A stretch of DNA of 42,641 nt from UKL13-2 sp947085425. Lineage in GTDB: Bacteria > Pseudomonadota > Gammaproteobacteria > Burkholderiales > Usitatibacteraceae. The translations under genes and the position numbers were made by a program. Below the pieces are notes generated by a model. That model did no database searches and was not told the DNA's origin. It worked only from the letters and a program-made list of their open reading frames with translations. This document shows positions 8,341 to 16,989 of this stretch, in pieces. Position 1 is the first letter of the stretch; every line of letters starts with the position of its first letter. The stretch covers positions 1 through 42,641 of the forward strand of contig CAMTWK010000006.1 in assembly GCA_947085425.1 (NCBI GenBank). Reading direction: 5' to 3'.

Positions 8341-8531
8341 ACAAAAGTGATGCGGGCAAAAAAATGATGACCAGCATGCCGCAATTGATGCAGCAATCCA
8401 TGTCGGAGATGATTGCCTTGTTGTCGCCACGCTTGAACGCGTTGACTGGAAAATTGGCAAATGAAGCGGTTGAAACGGCCAAAAACAAACCCGCATCATT
8501 ACCCGCAAAGTCACCATCACCGGCAAAATAA
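8337..8531 (+). CDS. Small hypothetical protein between gyrA and serC
   Basis: A 64-residue open frame tied to both neighbours: its ATG overlaps the gyrA stop (ATGA) and its TAA overlaps the serC ATG (TAATG), which argues for real, coupled translation. The sequence begins MNKSDAGKKMMTSMPQLM and continues as a Met/Leu/Gln-rich amphipathic helix to about residue 45, then a Lys/Pro/Ala/Ser tail (KNKPASLPAKSPSPAK). It has no signal peptide and no Cys. The helix faintly resembles the C-terminal end of DUF2059 proteins, so it could be a remnant of such a gene, but this is a weak impression only. Function unknown. Confidence 0.6.
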   Translation: MNKSDAGKKMMTSMPQLMQQSMSEMIALLSPRLNALTGKLANEAVETAKNKPASLPAKSPSPAK

Positions 8532-9619
8532 TGTCGCGCGTCTTTAATTTCTCGGCGGGGCCCGCAGCCCTGCCGACCGAAGTGTTATTGCAAGCGCAGG
8601 CCGAGTTGCTCGACTACCAGGGTAGTGGCATGTCGGTGATGGAAATGAGCCACCGTGGCAAGTTGTTTTTGGCCTTGGCTGCGGAGGTGGATCGTGATCT
8701 GCGCGAGTTGCTGGCCATTCCCGCCAACTACAAGGTGCTGTTTTTGCAGGGGGGCGGCAAAGGCGAATTTTCGTTTGTGCCACTGAATTTGTTACGCGGC
8801 CACACTCGCGCGGACTACGTGAATACCGGCCACTGGTCGACTCTTGGCATTAAAGAGGCCGGTAAATATTGCGACGTTTCCGTTATTGCTTCTGCTGCCG
8901 ATCGCCAATTTACCTACGTCCCGGCACAAACCGAATGGCGACCCAATCGCAACGCAGGTTATCGGCACATTTGCAGCAATGAGACCATTCAAGGCGTGGA
9001 ATATTTTTGGACGCCTGACTTTGATGATGGTGTGCCGTTGGTCGCAGACATGTCTTCGCATATTCTGTCGCGGCCCATTGATGTCAGCAAATTTGGCTGC
9101 ATTTACGGCGGTGCGCAGAAAAACATCGGTCCCTCCGGCTTGACGGTTGTTATTGTTCGTGACGACCTACTGGGGCACGCCCATCCACTGACACCGTCCG
9201 TATTTGATTACACACAGCAAGCGGCGAGTGACTGGATGTTGAACACGCCACCAACCTTTGCCGTTTATCTGGCCGGGCTGACCTTCAGGTGGCTCAAAAA
9301 TCAAGGTGGGTTGGCGGCCGTGGAAAAGTGCAATATCGAAAAGGCCGCGCTGCTTTACCACACCATTGATGGCTCAGACGGATTTTACGTTAATCGCGTC
9401 GACAAGGCTGATCGGTCGCGGATGAACGTGCCGTTTTTTTTGCAAGATGAGGCATTGAATCAAGTCTTTCTCGATGACGCCAATGCCGCCGGTCTGAGCG
9501 GCCTTAAGGGCCATAAGGCGATCGGTGGCATGCGCGCCTCGATTTATAACGCGGTGCCGTTGGCGGCGGTCATCGCGCTGACGGACTACATGCGCGCGTT
9601 TCAGCAACGTCACGGCTAA
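8531..9619 (+). CDS. serC: Phosphoserine aminotransferase
   Basis: PLP enzyme that makes 3-phosphoserine from 3-phosphohydroxypyruvate and glutamate in serine synthesis, and can also serve the pyridoxine pathway. It begins MSRVFNFSAGPAALP, the family N terminus. Other marks are SHRGK, LLQGGGKGEF (phosphate-cup region) and YGGAQKNIGPSG with the PLP lysine near residue 197. The C terminus GGMRASIYNAVP is typical. Length 362, as expected. Its start overlaps the preceding stop by one base. serC followed by pheA, hisC, tyrA, aroA and cmk is a well-known proteobacterial supra-operon joining serine and aromatic amino-acid synthesis. Confidence 0.97.
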   Translation: MSRVFNFSAGPAALPTEVLLQAQAELLDYQGSGMSVMEMSHRGKLFLALAAEVDRDLRELLAIPANYKVLFLQGGGKGEFSFVPLNLLRGHTRADYVNTGHWSTLGIKEAGKYCDVSVIASAADRQFTYVPAQTEWRPNRNAGYRHICSNETIQGVEYFWTPDFDDGVPLVADMSSHILSRPIDVSKFGCIYGGAQKNIGPSGLTVVIVRDDLLGHAHPLTPSVFDYTQQAASDWMLNTPPTFAVYLAGLTFRWLKNQGGLAAVEKCNIEKAALLYHTIDGSDGFYVNRVDKADRSRMNVPFFLQDEALNQVFLDDANAAGLSGLKGHKAIGGMRASIYNAVPLAAVIALTDYMRAFQQRHG

Positions 9620-9730
9620 TATTTTTTGGTCGGCGAGTGGGGCGGGTTGCCTATTGGTGACGACGTGACCGGTTTTGTCCAATACTGAAAGTGCGCGAGT
9701 TTTGTGTTTGGCTCAGGCTAAAATAGACGC

Positions 9731-10807
9731 ATGACCGAGCCTAAAAAAGATCTCGCCGAGTTGCGCGTCGCTATCGACGCCTTGGATGCGGACATCCTGA
9801 CCAAACTCAACTCCCGCGCGGCGTTGGCGCGTGCGGTGGGTGCGCTCAAAGCCGGACAAGCCTACCGGCCGGAGCGTGAGGCAGAGGTTTTGCGTCGGAT
9901 CAAACAACTGAATGCCGGACCATTGCCAGACGAGGTGGTGGCGCGTTTGTTCCGGGAAATCATGTCCGCCTGCCTGGCACTGGAGCGACCGATCACGGTT
10001 GCCTATCTGGGGCCGCCAGGGACATTCAGCGAACTCGCGGCAAAAAAACATTTTGGCGAAGGCGCGCTGTTGACGCCGCAATTGTCCATTGATGAGGTCT
10101 ATCGCAGCGTTGAATCAAACGCCTGTGATTTTGGCATCGTGCCGGTGGAAAACTCCACCGAAGGCGCGGTTGGCCGGTCACTCGATCTGATGCCGCAGAC
10201 ACCATTAAAAACCTGCGGTGAAGTGCTGGTGCGGATTCATCATCATTTGATGGCGGTGGATTTCTCGCCTCTTGCCAATATTCAGAAAGTTTTTTCACAC
10301 GGGCAATCACTGGCGCAGTGCCATGAATGGTTGAACATCCATTTGCCGGATGCCGAGCGCATAGCGGTGGCGTCCAATGCGGAAGCCGCACGGCGGGCGT
10401 CGATGGAGCCATTCACCGCAGCCGTGGCCGGCGAAACGGCGGCCGCCCATTACGGCCTGGCGTTACTGGCATCCAACATTGAAGACGAGCCCAATAACAC
10501 CACACGTTTTTTGGTGATGGGAAATTACGAGCCCAAGGCCACCGGCAGGGACAAAACTTCCCTGGTATTGTCGGCGCCAAACCGGTCCGGCGCAGTTTAT
10601 GAAATGCTCACCCCGTTTGCAAATCGGGGGGTATCGATGTCGAAATTTGAATCGCGTCCGTCAAAAATCGCCATTTGGGAGTATTTGTTTTTTGTTGATA
10701 TTGATGGCCATGTAAATGATGCCAACGTCGCCGAGGCGATGGTTGAGTTGCGCACCATCGCCGGCTACGTCAAGGTGTTGGGTTCATACCCGACCGCTGT
10801 TGTTTAA
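9731..10807 (+). CDS. pheA: Bifunctional chorismate mutase / prephenate dehydratase
   Basis: P-protein of phenylalanine synthesis: chorismate to prephenate to phenylpyruvate. Residues 1-90 form the AroQ mutase helix bundle (DLAELRVAIDALDADIL, then PEREAEVLRRI). The dehydratase domain begins at about residue 91 with VAYLGPPGTFSE and contains VPVENSTEGAVG and NNTTRFLVMG, whose Thr is catalytic. The C-terminal ACT domain, from about residue 275, carries ESRPSKIAIWEYLFFVD, where ESRP is the phenylalanine-feedback motif. Length 358 is typical. A weak -10-like TAAAAT lies only about ten bases upstream and no ribosome-binding site is evident, so expression may depend on read-through from serC. Confidence 0.96.
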   Translation: MTEPKKDLAELRVAIDALDADILTKLNSRAALARAVGALKAGQAYRPEREAEVLRRIKQLNAGPLPDEVVARLFREIMSACLALERPITVAYLGPPGTFSELAAKKHFGEGALLTPQLSIDEVYRSVESNACDFGIVPVENSTEGAVGRSLDLMPQTPLKTCGEVLVRIHHHLMAVDFSPLANIQKVFSHGQSLAQCHEWLNIHLPDAERIAVASNAEAARRASMEPFTAAVAGETAAAHYGLALLASNIEDEPNNTTRFLVMGNYEPKATGRDKTSLVLSAPNRSGAVYEMLTPFANRGVSMSKFESRPSKIAIWEYLFFVDIDGHVNDANVAEAMVELRTIAGYVKVLGSYPTAVV

Positions 10808-10858
10808 TGATTTTTTTGCCTTGCCGCGCTGCCGAGGCGGTCTTTACTCCTATCCGCC

Positions 10859-11959
10859 ATGAATTTATCTGAACTTGCACCGGCCTATATCCGTAGCATT
10901 GCCGCCTACCAACCCGGCAAGCCGATCTCCGATGTGGCGCGTGAACTTGGCCTCGCTGAGGCCGATATTGTCAAACTCGCCTCGAATGAAAATCCGCTCG
11001 GTCCGAGCAAAAAAGCCATCGCCGCCATGCAATCCGCGCTGCAGGATTTGGCCTTGTACCCGGACGGTGGCGGCTTTGCATTAAAGGCGGCGATCGCAAA
11101 AAAGTTCGGCGTGAATTCCGCCCAAATCATTCTTGGCAATGGCTCCAATGACGTACTTGAGCTAGCAGCACGCACCTTCATGCACGAGGGTGATTCGGCT
11201 GTTTATTCCCAACACGCCTTTGCGGTTTATCCGCTCGCCACCCAGGCGGTCGGGGCCACCGGCATCGAAGTCAAAGCCAAAAATTTTGGCAATGATTTGC
11301 CGGCCATGTGCGCGGCCATTCAACCGACCACAAAAATCGTTTTTCTGGCCAATCCAAACAACCCGACCGGCACGTTTGTTGATGCCGCTGCTTTGCATGC
11401 GTTTTTGCTCAGTGTGCCGAAAAACGTATTGGTGATTCTCGATGAAGCCTATGGTGAATACCTGCAGCAAGATGACGCCTATGACAGCGTGCCGTGGCTG
11501 GCGGAATTTCCCAACCTGATCATTTCGCATACATTGTCCAAGGCTTATGGTCTGGCCGGATTGCGGATCGGCTTTGGACTGGCGGCGCCACAATTGATTG
11601 ATCTGATGAATCGGGTGCGCCAACCCTTCAACGTTAATCATCTGGCGATGGTGGCGGCGGTGGCCGCGCTTGCAGATGATGCTCATATTACTGACAGTCG
11701 TCGCCTGAATGCAGACGGTGTGGCCATGTTGTCGACGGCGTTATCGGCGCGTGGCTTGGAGGTGATCCCTTCCTATGGCAATTTTGTCACCTTCAAAATT
11801 AATCAAGCGGGCAGCGTGTTCCAGTCATTGCTGAAACAGGGGGTGATTGTTCGCCCCATAGCCGGATATGGTCTGCCGGATTATTTGCGTGTGACGGTGG
11901 GGACTGCGGATCAAATTGCACGGTTTTTGGCCGCGCTCGACGTAGCCAGTACGCAGTAG
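10859..11959 (+). CDS. hisC: Histidinol-phosphate / aromatic aminotransferase
   Basis: Class I/II PLP aminotransferase of the HisC type. Visible features are KLASNENPLGPS near the N terminus, ILGNGSNDVLELAAR, NPNNPTGT, ILDEAYGEY, and HTLSKAYGLAGLRIGF with the PLP lysine near residue 228. Length 366 is normal for HisC. It sits between pheA and tyrA, and copies in this position often also transaminate prephenate or phenylpyruvate and hydroxyphenylpyruvate. The likely job here therefore includes the last step of Phe/Tyr synthesis; that is inference from context, not sequence proof. It begins 51 bp after pheA. Confidence 0.92.
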   Translation: MNLSELAPAYIRSIAAYQPGKPISDVARELGLAEADIVKLASNENPLGPSKKAIAAMQSALQDLALYPDGGGFALKAAIAKKFGVNSAQIILGNGSNDVLELAARTFMHEGDSAVYSQHAFAVYPLATQAVGATGIEVKAKNFGNDLPAMCAAIQPTTKIVFLANPNNPTGTFVDAAALHAFLLSVPKNVLVILDEAYGEYLQQDDAYDSVPWLAEFPNLIISHTLSKAYGLAGLRIGFGLAAPQLIDLMNRVRQPFNVNHLAMVAAVAALADDAHITDSRRLNADGVAMLSTALSARGLEVIPSYGNFVTFKINQAGSVFQSLLKQGVIVRPIAGYGLPDYLRVTVGTADQIARFLAALDVASTQ

Positions 11960-12049
11960 TAATTAATTTGAAAAACCGAGTGTTTGTGCGCACTTTCAGA
12001 CATTTTGTCGTGAAAACGCCCGTCCATGCTGGAGTTTGATAATCGCATC

Positions 12050-12934
12050 ATGTTGAATCGTATTGTCATCATCGGCACCGGCCTGATCGGTACATCGTTT
12101 GCGCTGGCATTAAAAAACGCACGTGCGGTCAAGACCATCGTCGGTATTGATCGGGATTTGGATCGCTTGAATGAGGCGGTGTCATTGGGCGCGATTGATG
12201 TGCGGGGTGTGCTCGCCGATATAAATGGCGCCGACCTCGTATTGCTCGCCGTGCCGGTGCGGAAAATTGCCGCAATTTTGGCAGAAATATTGCCATTTTT
12301 GGATGACCATACGTTGCTCATTGATGTCGGCAGCACCAAACAAGACGTCATCACCGCCGTGCGGCAAAACCTGATGGACCGGTGTCGCCAATTTGTGCCC
12401 TGCCATCCGATTGCCGGGCGTGAGCAACACGGGCCGTTGGCGGCGGACGCAGGACTGTTTGCCGGCAAAAAAGTGGTGGTGACCGCATTGCCAGAAAACC
12501 CGCCGGCGACCGTGAGTCGGGCGGCTGAAATTTGGCAGACGCTTGGCGCCGTGGTGGTGGAGATGCCCGCCGAAACCCACGACGCGGTGTTTGCAGCCGT
12601 CAGCCATTTGCCGCACATGCTGGCCTTTGTATTGGTCGAAGAATTGGCATCCCGCCCCAATGCTCGCGTCCTGTTTGAACACGCCGCTTCCGGGTTTCGT
12701 GATTTCACCCGTATAGCCAGTTCCAGCCCGGAAATGTGGCGCGATATTGCCTTGAATAATCGCAGCGCCTTATTGGCCGAGTTGGACGCGTTTTTGGCAA
12801 AAACCATGATGTTGCGGAATGATTTGGCGGATGCCAACGAGGCGCAACTCATGGGGCTCATGCAGCGCGCCAAACACGCGCGTGGGCAATGGTTGTCGGG
12901 CCAATTTGATCAGTTCCACGACGATTCCGCATGA
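12050..12934 (+). CDS. tyrA: Prephenate (cyclohexadienyl) dehydrogenase
   Basis: NAD(P)-dependent oxidative decarboxylation of prephenate (or arogenate) on the tyrosine branch. The Rossmann motif IVIIGTGLIGTSFALAL lies at the N terminus. LIDVGSTKQDV, CHPIAGREQHGP (catalytic His region) and AVSHLPHMLAFVL follow. ASSSPEMWRDIALNNR is the conserved helix near the C terminus. I chose the ATG at 12050, just before the Rossmann strand, giving 294 residues. An in-frame ATG at 12026 would add eight residues, and neither has a good ribosome-binding site. The stop overlaps the aroA start (ATGA), so the two are translationally coupled. Confidence 0.93.
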   Translation: MLNRIVIIGTGLIGTSFALALKNARAVKTIVGIDRDLDRLNEAVSLGAIDVRGVLADINGADLVLLAVPVRKIAAILAEILPFLDDHTLLIDVGSTKQDVITAVRQNLMDRCRQFVPCHPIAGREQHGPLAADAGLFAGKKVVVTALPENPPATVSRAAEIWQTLGAVVVEMPAETHDAVFAAVSHLPHMLAFVLVEELASRPNARVLFEHAASGFRDFTRIASSSPEMWRDIALNNRSALLAELDAFLAKTMMLRNDLADANEAQLMGLMQRAKHARGQWLSGQFDQFHDDSA

Positions 12935-14253
12935 GTCAAGCGCGCGTTTTTCCCACTGAAATTTTATTGCCTGCGGCGTCACACGCCAGTGGCGAGGTGA
13001 ACCTGCCCGGTTCTAAATCGATCTCCAACCGAACGTTATTGCTGGCCGCATTTTGTGACGATCAAAATAATCCGCCTGGCACCACCGTGCACAATTTATT
13101 GAAGTCCGACGACACCGACGTCATGTTGGCGGCGCTCGCGACGCTCGGCGTAAAAGTGGATGCGTCAGGATCGACCACCCATGTTGTACATGGCTGCGGC
13201 GGTGAATTTCCGGTGAAAAACGCCGCGCTGTTTTTGGGCAACGCCGGCACTGCATTCCGACCGTTAACTGCCGCACTGGCCCTCCAGCAAGGGCACTATC
13301 AACTGGATGGTGTGCCACGTATGCGCGAGCGACCGATTGGCGATTTGGTCGATGGTTTGAATGCGTTGGGTGCCCATATTTCCTACATACGGAGTGTCGG
13401 TTATCCACCATTACAAATTAGCCCGTTTTGTGCCTCGTCAGCAAATCGGATATCGGTACGCGGCGATGTGTCCAGCCAGTTTTTATCGGCATTATTAATG
13501 GCGTTGCCCTTGCTGGGGCGCGATATGACAGTTGCGGTGGCCGGTCAACTGATTTCAGCGCCGTACGTAAACATAACCATAAACTTGATGGCCAAATTTG
13601 GCGTTAACGTCACCCACCAGGACTGGCAGTCGTTTGGCGTGGCAGCAGCAAAATACCAATCCCCTAAAGACATATTTGTTGAGGGCGACGCCTCCAGTGC
13701 TTCCTATTTTTTGGCAGCCGGTGCTTTGGGTGGGGGGCCGGTACGGGTGCGTGGGGTCGGGCGGGAAAGTATTCAGGGCGACATTAAATTTGCCGAGGCT
13801 ATCGCCGCTATGGGCGTGCAAATCAACATGGGCGAAGACTGGATCGAAGCCAGCCTGCCACCGGACCAAAAACTGCGTGCCATCGATGCCGATTTCAACC
13901 ATATTCCCGACGCAGCCATGACCATTGGTGTCGTCGCGTTGTTTGCTGATGGGGTGACGACCATTCGCAATATTGCCAGTTGGCGGGTCAAAGAAACCGA
14001 TCGTATAACTGCGATGGCGACAGAGTTGCGCAAACTTGGCGCAGTTGTTGACGACGGTGCCGACTATATTCGTATCACGCCACCCGCCAAACTCACGCCC
14101 AATGTGGTGATTCATACCTATGATGATCATCGGATGGCCATGTGTTTTTCGCTGGTTTCTCTTGGCAATGTACCCATTGTCATTGATGATCCAAAATGTG
14201 TGGCCAAAACCTTTCCAGAGTTTTTTGCCGTGTTTAAAAAGATCGTTTCATGA
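12931..14253 (+). CDS. aroA: 5-enolpyruvylshikimate-3-phosphate synthase
   Basis: Sixth step of the shikimate pathway: transfers enolpyruvyl from PEP to shikimate-3-phosphate. Motifs in order: LPGSKSISNRTLLLAA (substrate-binding Lys/Ser), LGNAGTAFRPLTAAL, RMRERPIGDLVDGL, EGDASSASYFLAAGAL, and DDHRMAMCFSL near the C terminus. Two similar globular halves and 440 residues fit bacterial EPSPS. The GNAGTAxRP loop points to a class I enzyme. It overlaps both neighbours by four bases (tyrA before, cmk after). Confidence 0.97.
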   Translation: MSQARVFPTEILLPAASHASGEVNLPGSKSISNRTLLLAAFCDDQNNPPGTTVHNLLKSDDTDVMLAALATLGVKVDASGSTTHVVHGCGGEFPVKNAALFLGNAGTAFRPLTAALALQQGHYQLDGVPRMRERPIGDLVDGLNALGAHISYIRSVGYPPLQISPFCASSANRISVRGDVSSQFLSALLMALPLLGRDMTVAVAGQLISAPYVNITINLMAKFGVNVTHQDWQSFGVAAAKYQSPKDIFVEGDASSASYFLAAGALGGGPVRVRGVGRESIQGDIKFAEAIAAMGVQINMGEDWIEASLPPDQKLRAIDADFNHIPDAAMTIGVVALFADGVTTIRNIASWRVKETDRITAMATELRKLGAVVDDGADYIRITPPAKLTPNVVIHTYDDHRMAMCFSLVSLGNVPIVIDDPKCVAKTFPEFFAVFKKIVS

Positions 14254-14960
14254 ATAAAACAGGCATTACCAATACAAATCCTGCTTCCATCCCGGTTATC
14301 ACCATTGATGGGCCAACAGCTTCCGGCAAAGGCACGGTTGCGCAACGGGTGGCGGGAAAACTCGGTTTCCATTATTTGGATTCGGGTGCGCTTTACCGGT
14401 TGACCGGGTTGGCCGCGACCAAACGCGGCATGGTGCTGAATCATGCCGATACGGTTGCCGAAGAGTTGGCCAATATCGCCCGATCGCTGGTCATTCGTTT
14501 CGACGGAGAGCAGGTTTTTTTGGACGGACTGGACGTGACCGAAGCCATACGTTCCGAGGTCGCCAGCCAAAATGCGTCCAAGGTCGCAGCGATTCCAGCC
14601 GTTCGCACCGCCCTGACCGAGCGTCAACGGGCATTTTCCCAACCACCCGGGCTGGTTGCGGACGGGCGGGATATGGGGTCGGTGATATTCCCTCAGGCAA
14701 CCCTCAAAATTTTCCTGACCGCCAGCGCCGAGGCGAGAGCGGAAAGACGCACTAAGCAGTTGAAACAAAAAGGAATCTCTGCCATAATCGCCGACGTTGT
14801 GAAGGATTTACACAGCCGCGACGAGCGAGATTCAAATCGTCCGGTGGCGCCGCTCAAAAAAGAACAGGACGCCTATCTTCTTGATACAACAGAAATTTCT
14901 GCAGAAGAGGCAGTTGACCAAGTGTTGAAATGGTTCAGCAAATCCCGTTTTAGTGGCTAA
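14250..14960 (+). CDS. cmk: Cytidylate kinase
   Basis: Phosphorylates CMP and dCMP with ATP, recycling nucleotides from RNA turnover and lipid synthesis. The P-loop GPTASGKGTVAQ lies near residue 22, followed by HYLDSGALYR (nucleoside-binding). VADGRDMGSVIFP and LTASAEARAERR (LID arginines) are typical, as is the DSNRPVAPL segment near the C terminus. Length 236. The start overlaps the aroA stop (ATGA). Cmk upstream of rpsA is conserved across proteobacteria. Confidence 0.97.
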   Translation: MNKTGITNTNPASIPVITIDGPTASGKGTVAQRVAGKLGFHYLDSGALYRLTGLAATKRGMVLNHADTVAEELANIARSLVIRFDGEQVFLDGLDVTEAIRSEVASQNASKVAAIPAVRTALTERQRAFSQPPGLVADGRDMGSVIFPQATLKIFLTASAEARAERRTKQLKQKGISAIIADVVKDLHSRDERDSNRPVAPLKKEQDAYLLDTTEISAEEAVDQVLKWFSKSRFSG

Positions 14961-14980
14961 ATTTCTGTAACCGTTTGTTT

Positions 14981-15080
14981 TATAATTGTTTTTTGTTGCA
15001 ACTTCATTGTAGTCACTTCGTATTGGTGCTTTCCAAAAGGTGCTGATTTGATTAACCCTCACCATCGCCCGATGGGGAGC
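14981..15080 (+). promoter_or_regulatory. rpsA promoter candidate and structured leader
   Basis: A perfect -10 hexamer TATAAT lies at 14981-14986 just after cmk, with no good -35 at normal spacing. Further on, 15062-15075 can form a small hairpin (CCATC, GCCC, GATGG) followed by GGGGAG. The GGGGAG ends about 20 nt before the rpsA ATG, too far for a normal Shine-Dalgarno contact. S1 mRNA leaders are known to be autoregulated through structured, SD-poor leaders, and this arrangement is compatible with that. Confidence 0.4.
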
Positions 15081-15101
15081 TAACCCGAAAGACCCGTTTT
15101 C

Positions 15102-16841
15102 ATGTCCGCATCTGTCCAACCCGTTGCAAAAGCCAAAGCCGTAAAACCCGTACACGCACCTGATAGTTTCGCTGCGCTGTTCGAAGAAAGCCTCACGCGC
15201 CAAGAAATGCGTGAAGGCGAAATGATCACCGCCGAAGTGGTACTGGTTGATCAAAATATTGTGGTTGTCAATGCCGGACTCAAGTCCGAAAGCGTGATCC
15301 CAATTGAAGAATTCAAGAATGACAAAGGTGAGCTGGAAGTTAAAGTCGGCGACTTTGTTACGGTAGCGATCGAAAAGTTTGAAGACGGCTTTGGTGCCAC
15401 CAAACTTTCCCGTGACCGCGCCAAGAAACTTTCCGCTTGGCATGACCTGGATGTGGCGCTCGACAAGGGCACCATCATCACCGGTATGGTTTCCGGTAAG
15501 GTCAAAGGCGGCTTGACCGTTATGATCAACGGCATTCGTGCGTTTTTGCCGGGTTCACTGGTTGATACCCGCCCGGTAAAAGATACCACTCCGTTCGAAG
15601 GCAAAGAACTCGAATTCAAAGTCATCAAGCTCGACAAAAAGCGCAACAACGTGGTGGTTTCCCGCCGCGCGGTGATGGAAGCCTCACAGGGTGCGGATCG
15701 TGCAGCCATGATGGAGCAGTTGAAAGAAGGCTCCGTTGTCAAGGGCATCGTCAAGAACATCACGGACTACGGCGCGTTTGTTGACCTGGGTGGCATCGAC
15801 GGCTTGTTGCACATCACCGATCTGGCATGGCGTCGTGTCAAGCATCCGTCCGAAGTGTTGACGGTTGGAGATGAAGTCACCGCAAAAATTCTCAAGTTTG
15901 ACCAGGAAAAGAACCGTGTATCGCTCGGCATGAAACAATTGGGCGATGATCCATGGACCGGTTTGTCACGTCGTTACCCGCAGGGCACCCGTCTGTTTGG
16001 CAAAGTCACCAACCTCACCGACTACGGCTCATTTATTGAGATCGAAGCCGGCATCGAAGGTCTGGTCCACGTTTCCGAAATGGATTGGACCAACAAGAAT
16101 GTGCACCCGGCCAAAGTGGTCTCACTCGGTGACGAAGTTGAAGTTATGATCCTTGAAATCGACGAAGAACGTCGTCGTATTTCACTCGGCATGAAGCAGT
16201 GTATGCAGAACCCGTGGGAAGAGTTTTCGATGTCCCATAAAAAGGGCGAAAAAGTCAAAGGCACCATTAAATCGATCACCGACTTTGGTGTGTTTATCGG
16301 TTTGCCTGGCAATATCGACGGCCTCGTACACCTATCGGATATTTCCTGGAATGTTCCGGGCGAAGAAGCCGTTAAGGCGTACAAAAAGGGCGACGACCTT
16401 GAAGCTGTGGTGTTGGCAATCGACATGGAGCGCGAGCGGATTTCGCTTGGCATCAAGCAAATGGATTCTGACCCGTTTACCAATTACACGTCGATCAACG
16501 ACAAAGGTGCGGTTGTCAAAGGAATCGTTAAAGCCATCGATGCCAAGGGTGCCACTATTGCCCTGTCAGAAGAGGTCGAAGCCTATTTACGTGCCTCTGA
16601 AGTGTCCCGCGAACGAGTTGAAGACATGCGTGCACACATGAAAGAAGGCGACGAAATCGAAGCGGTCATTATCAACGTTGATCGCAAGGTTCGCAGCATC
16701 AACCTGTCCATCAAACAAAAAGATGCAGTTGAAGAGAAAGATGCAATGAAGCGTATTGTTGACGACTCTCCTTCCAACGCCGGTACCACCAACCTTGGCG
16801 CGTTATTAAAAGCCAAGTTGAAACAAGGCGCTGATCAGTAA
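15102..16841 (+). CDS. rpsA: 30S ribosomal protein S1
   Basis: Largest 30S protein. It binds mRNA through S1 (OB-fold) repeats and helps initiation on structured or SD-poor messages. Six repeats can be read, starting near residues 34, 122, 209, 296, 383 and 469; repeats 3-5 are the most canonical (for example KGIVKNITDYGAFVDLGG and FGKVTNLTDYGSFIEIEAG). Length is 579 residues, slightly longer than E. coli S1 because of an N-terminal extension (MSASVQPVAKAKAVKPVHAP) and a C-terminal tail. The start ATG lacks a ribosome-binding site at normal distance. cmk lies upstream and ihfB downstream, the usual order. Confidence 0.98.
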   Translation: MSASVQPVAKAKAVKPVHAPDSFAALFEESLTRQEMREGEMITAEVVLVDQNIVVVNAGLKSESVIPIEEFKNDKGELEVKVGDFVTVAIEKFEDGFGATKLSRDRAKKLSAWHDLDVALDKGTIITGMVSGKVKGGLTVMINGIRAFLPGSLVDTRPVKDTTPFEGKELEFKVIKLDKKRNNVVVSRRAVMEASQGADRAAMMEQLKEGSVVKGIVKNITDYGAFVDLGGIDGLLHITDLAWRRVKHPSEVLTVGDEVTAKILKFDQEKNRVSLGMKQLGDDPWTGLSRRYPQGTRLFGKVTNLTDYGSFIEIEAGIEGLVHVSEMDWTNKNVHPAKVVSLGDEVEVMILEIDEERRRISLGMKQCMQNPWEEFSMSHKKGEKVKGTIKSITDFGVFIGLPGNIDGLVHLSDISWNVPGEEAVKAYKKGDDLEAVVLAIDMERERISLGIKQMDSDPFTNYTSINDKGAVVKGIVKAIDAKGATIALSEEVEAYLRASEVSRERVEDMRAHMKEGDEIEAVIINVDRKVRSINLSIKQKDAVEEKDAMKRIVDDSPSNAGTTNLGALLKAKLKQGADQ

Positions 16842-16872
16842 TTGCATTTGCTATCAGGTAATAGTCGTTTTT

Positions 16873-16918
16873 TGCGCGAGTCGTGCCGATCTGAGAGTTT
16901 TTAGGCAAGGCTCGCGCA
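16873..16918 (+). terminator. Large imperfect hairpin between rpsA and ihfB
   Basis: TGCGCGAGTCGTGCC (16873-16887) pairs with GGCAAGGCTCGCGCA (16904-16918) with two mismatches around a 16-base loop. It lies 31 bp after the rpsA stop. The downstream sequence TTCAGTTTGTTG is only moderately T-rich, so it could be a leaky terminator or a 3'-end stabilising structure rather than a strong terminator. Confidence 0.45.
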
Positions 16919-16989
16919 TTCAGTTTGTTGTCACCACTTGAATTTCTCGTTTCGTAATCTCACTTGAGTCGATCCGCCTCTTGAAATCC

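Noticed and set aside
13555..14130. 191-codon minus-strand open frame inside aroA
   Set aside because: Antisense to a fully conserved aroA; no start signals and no domain.
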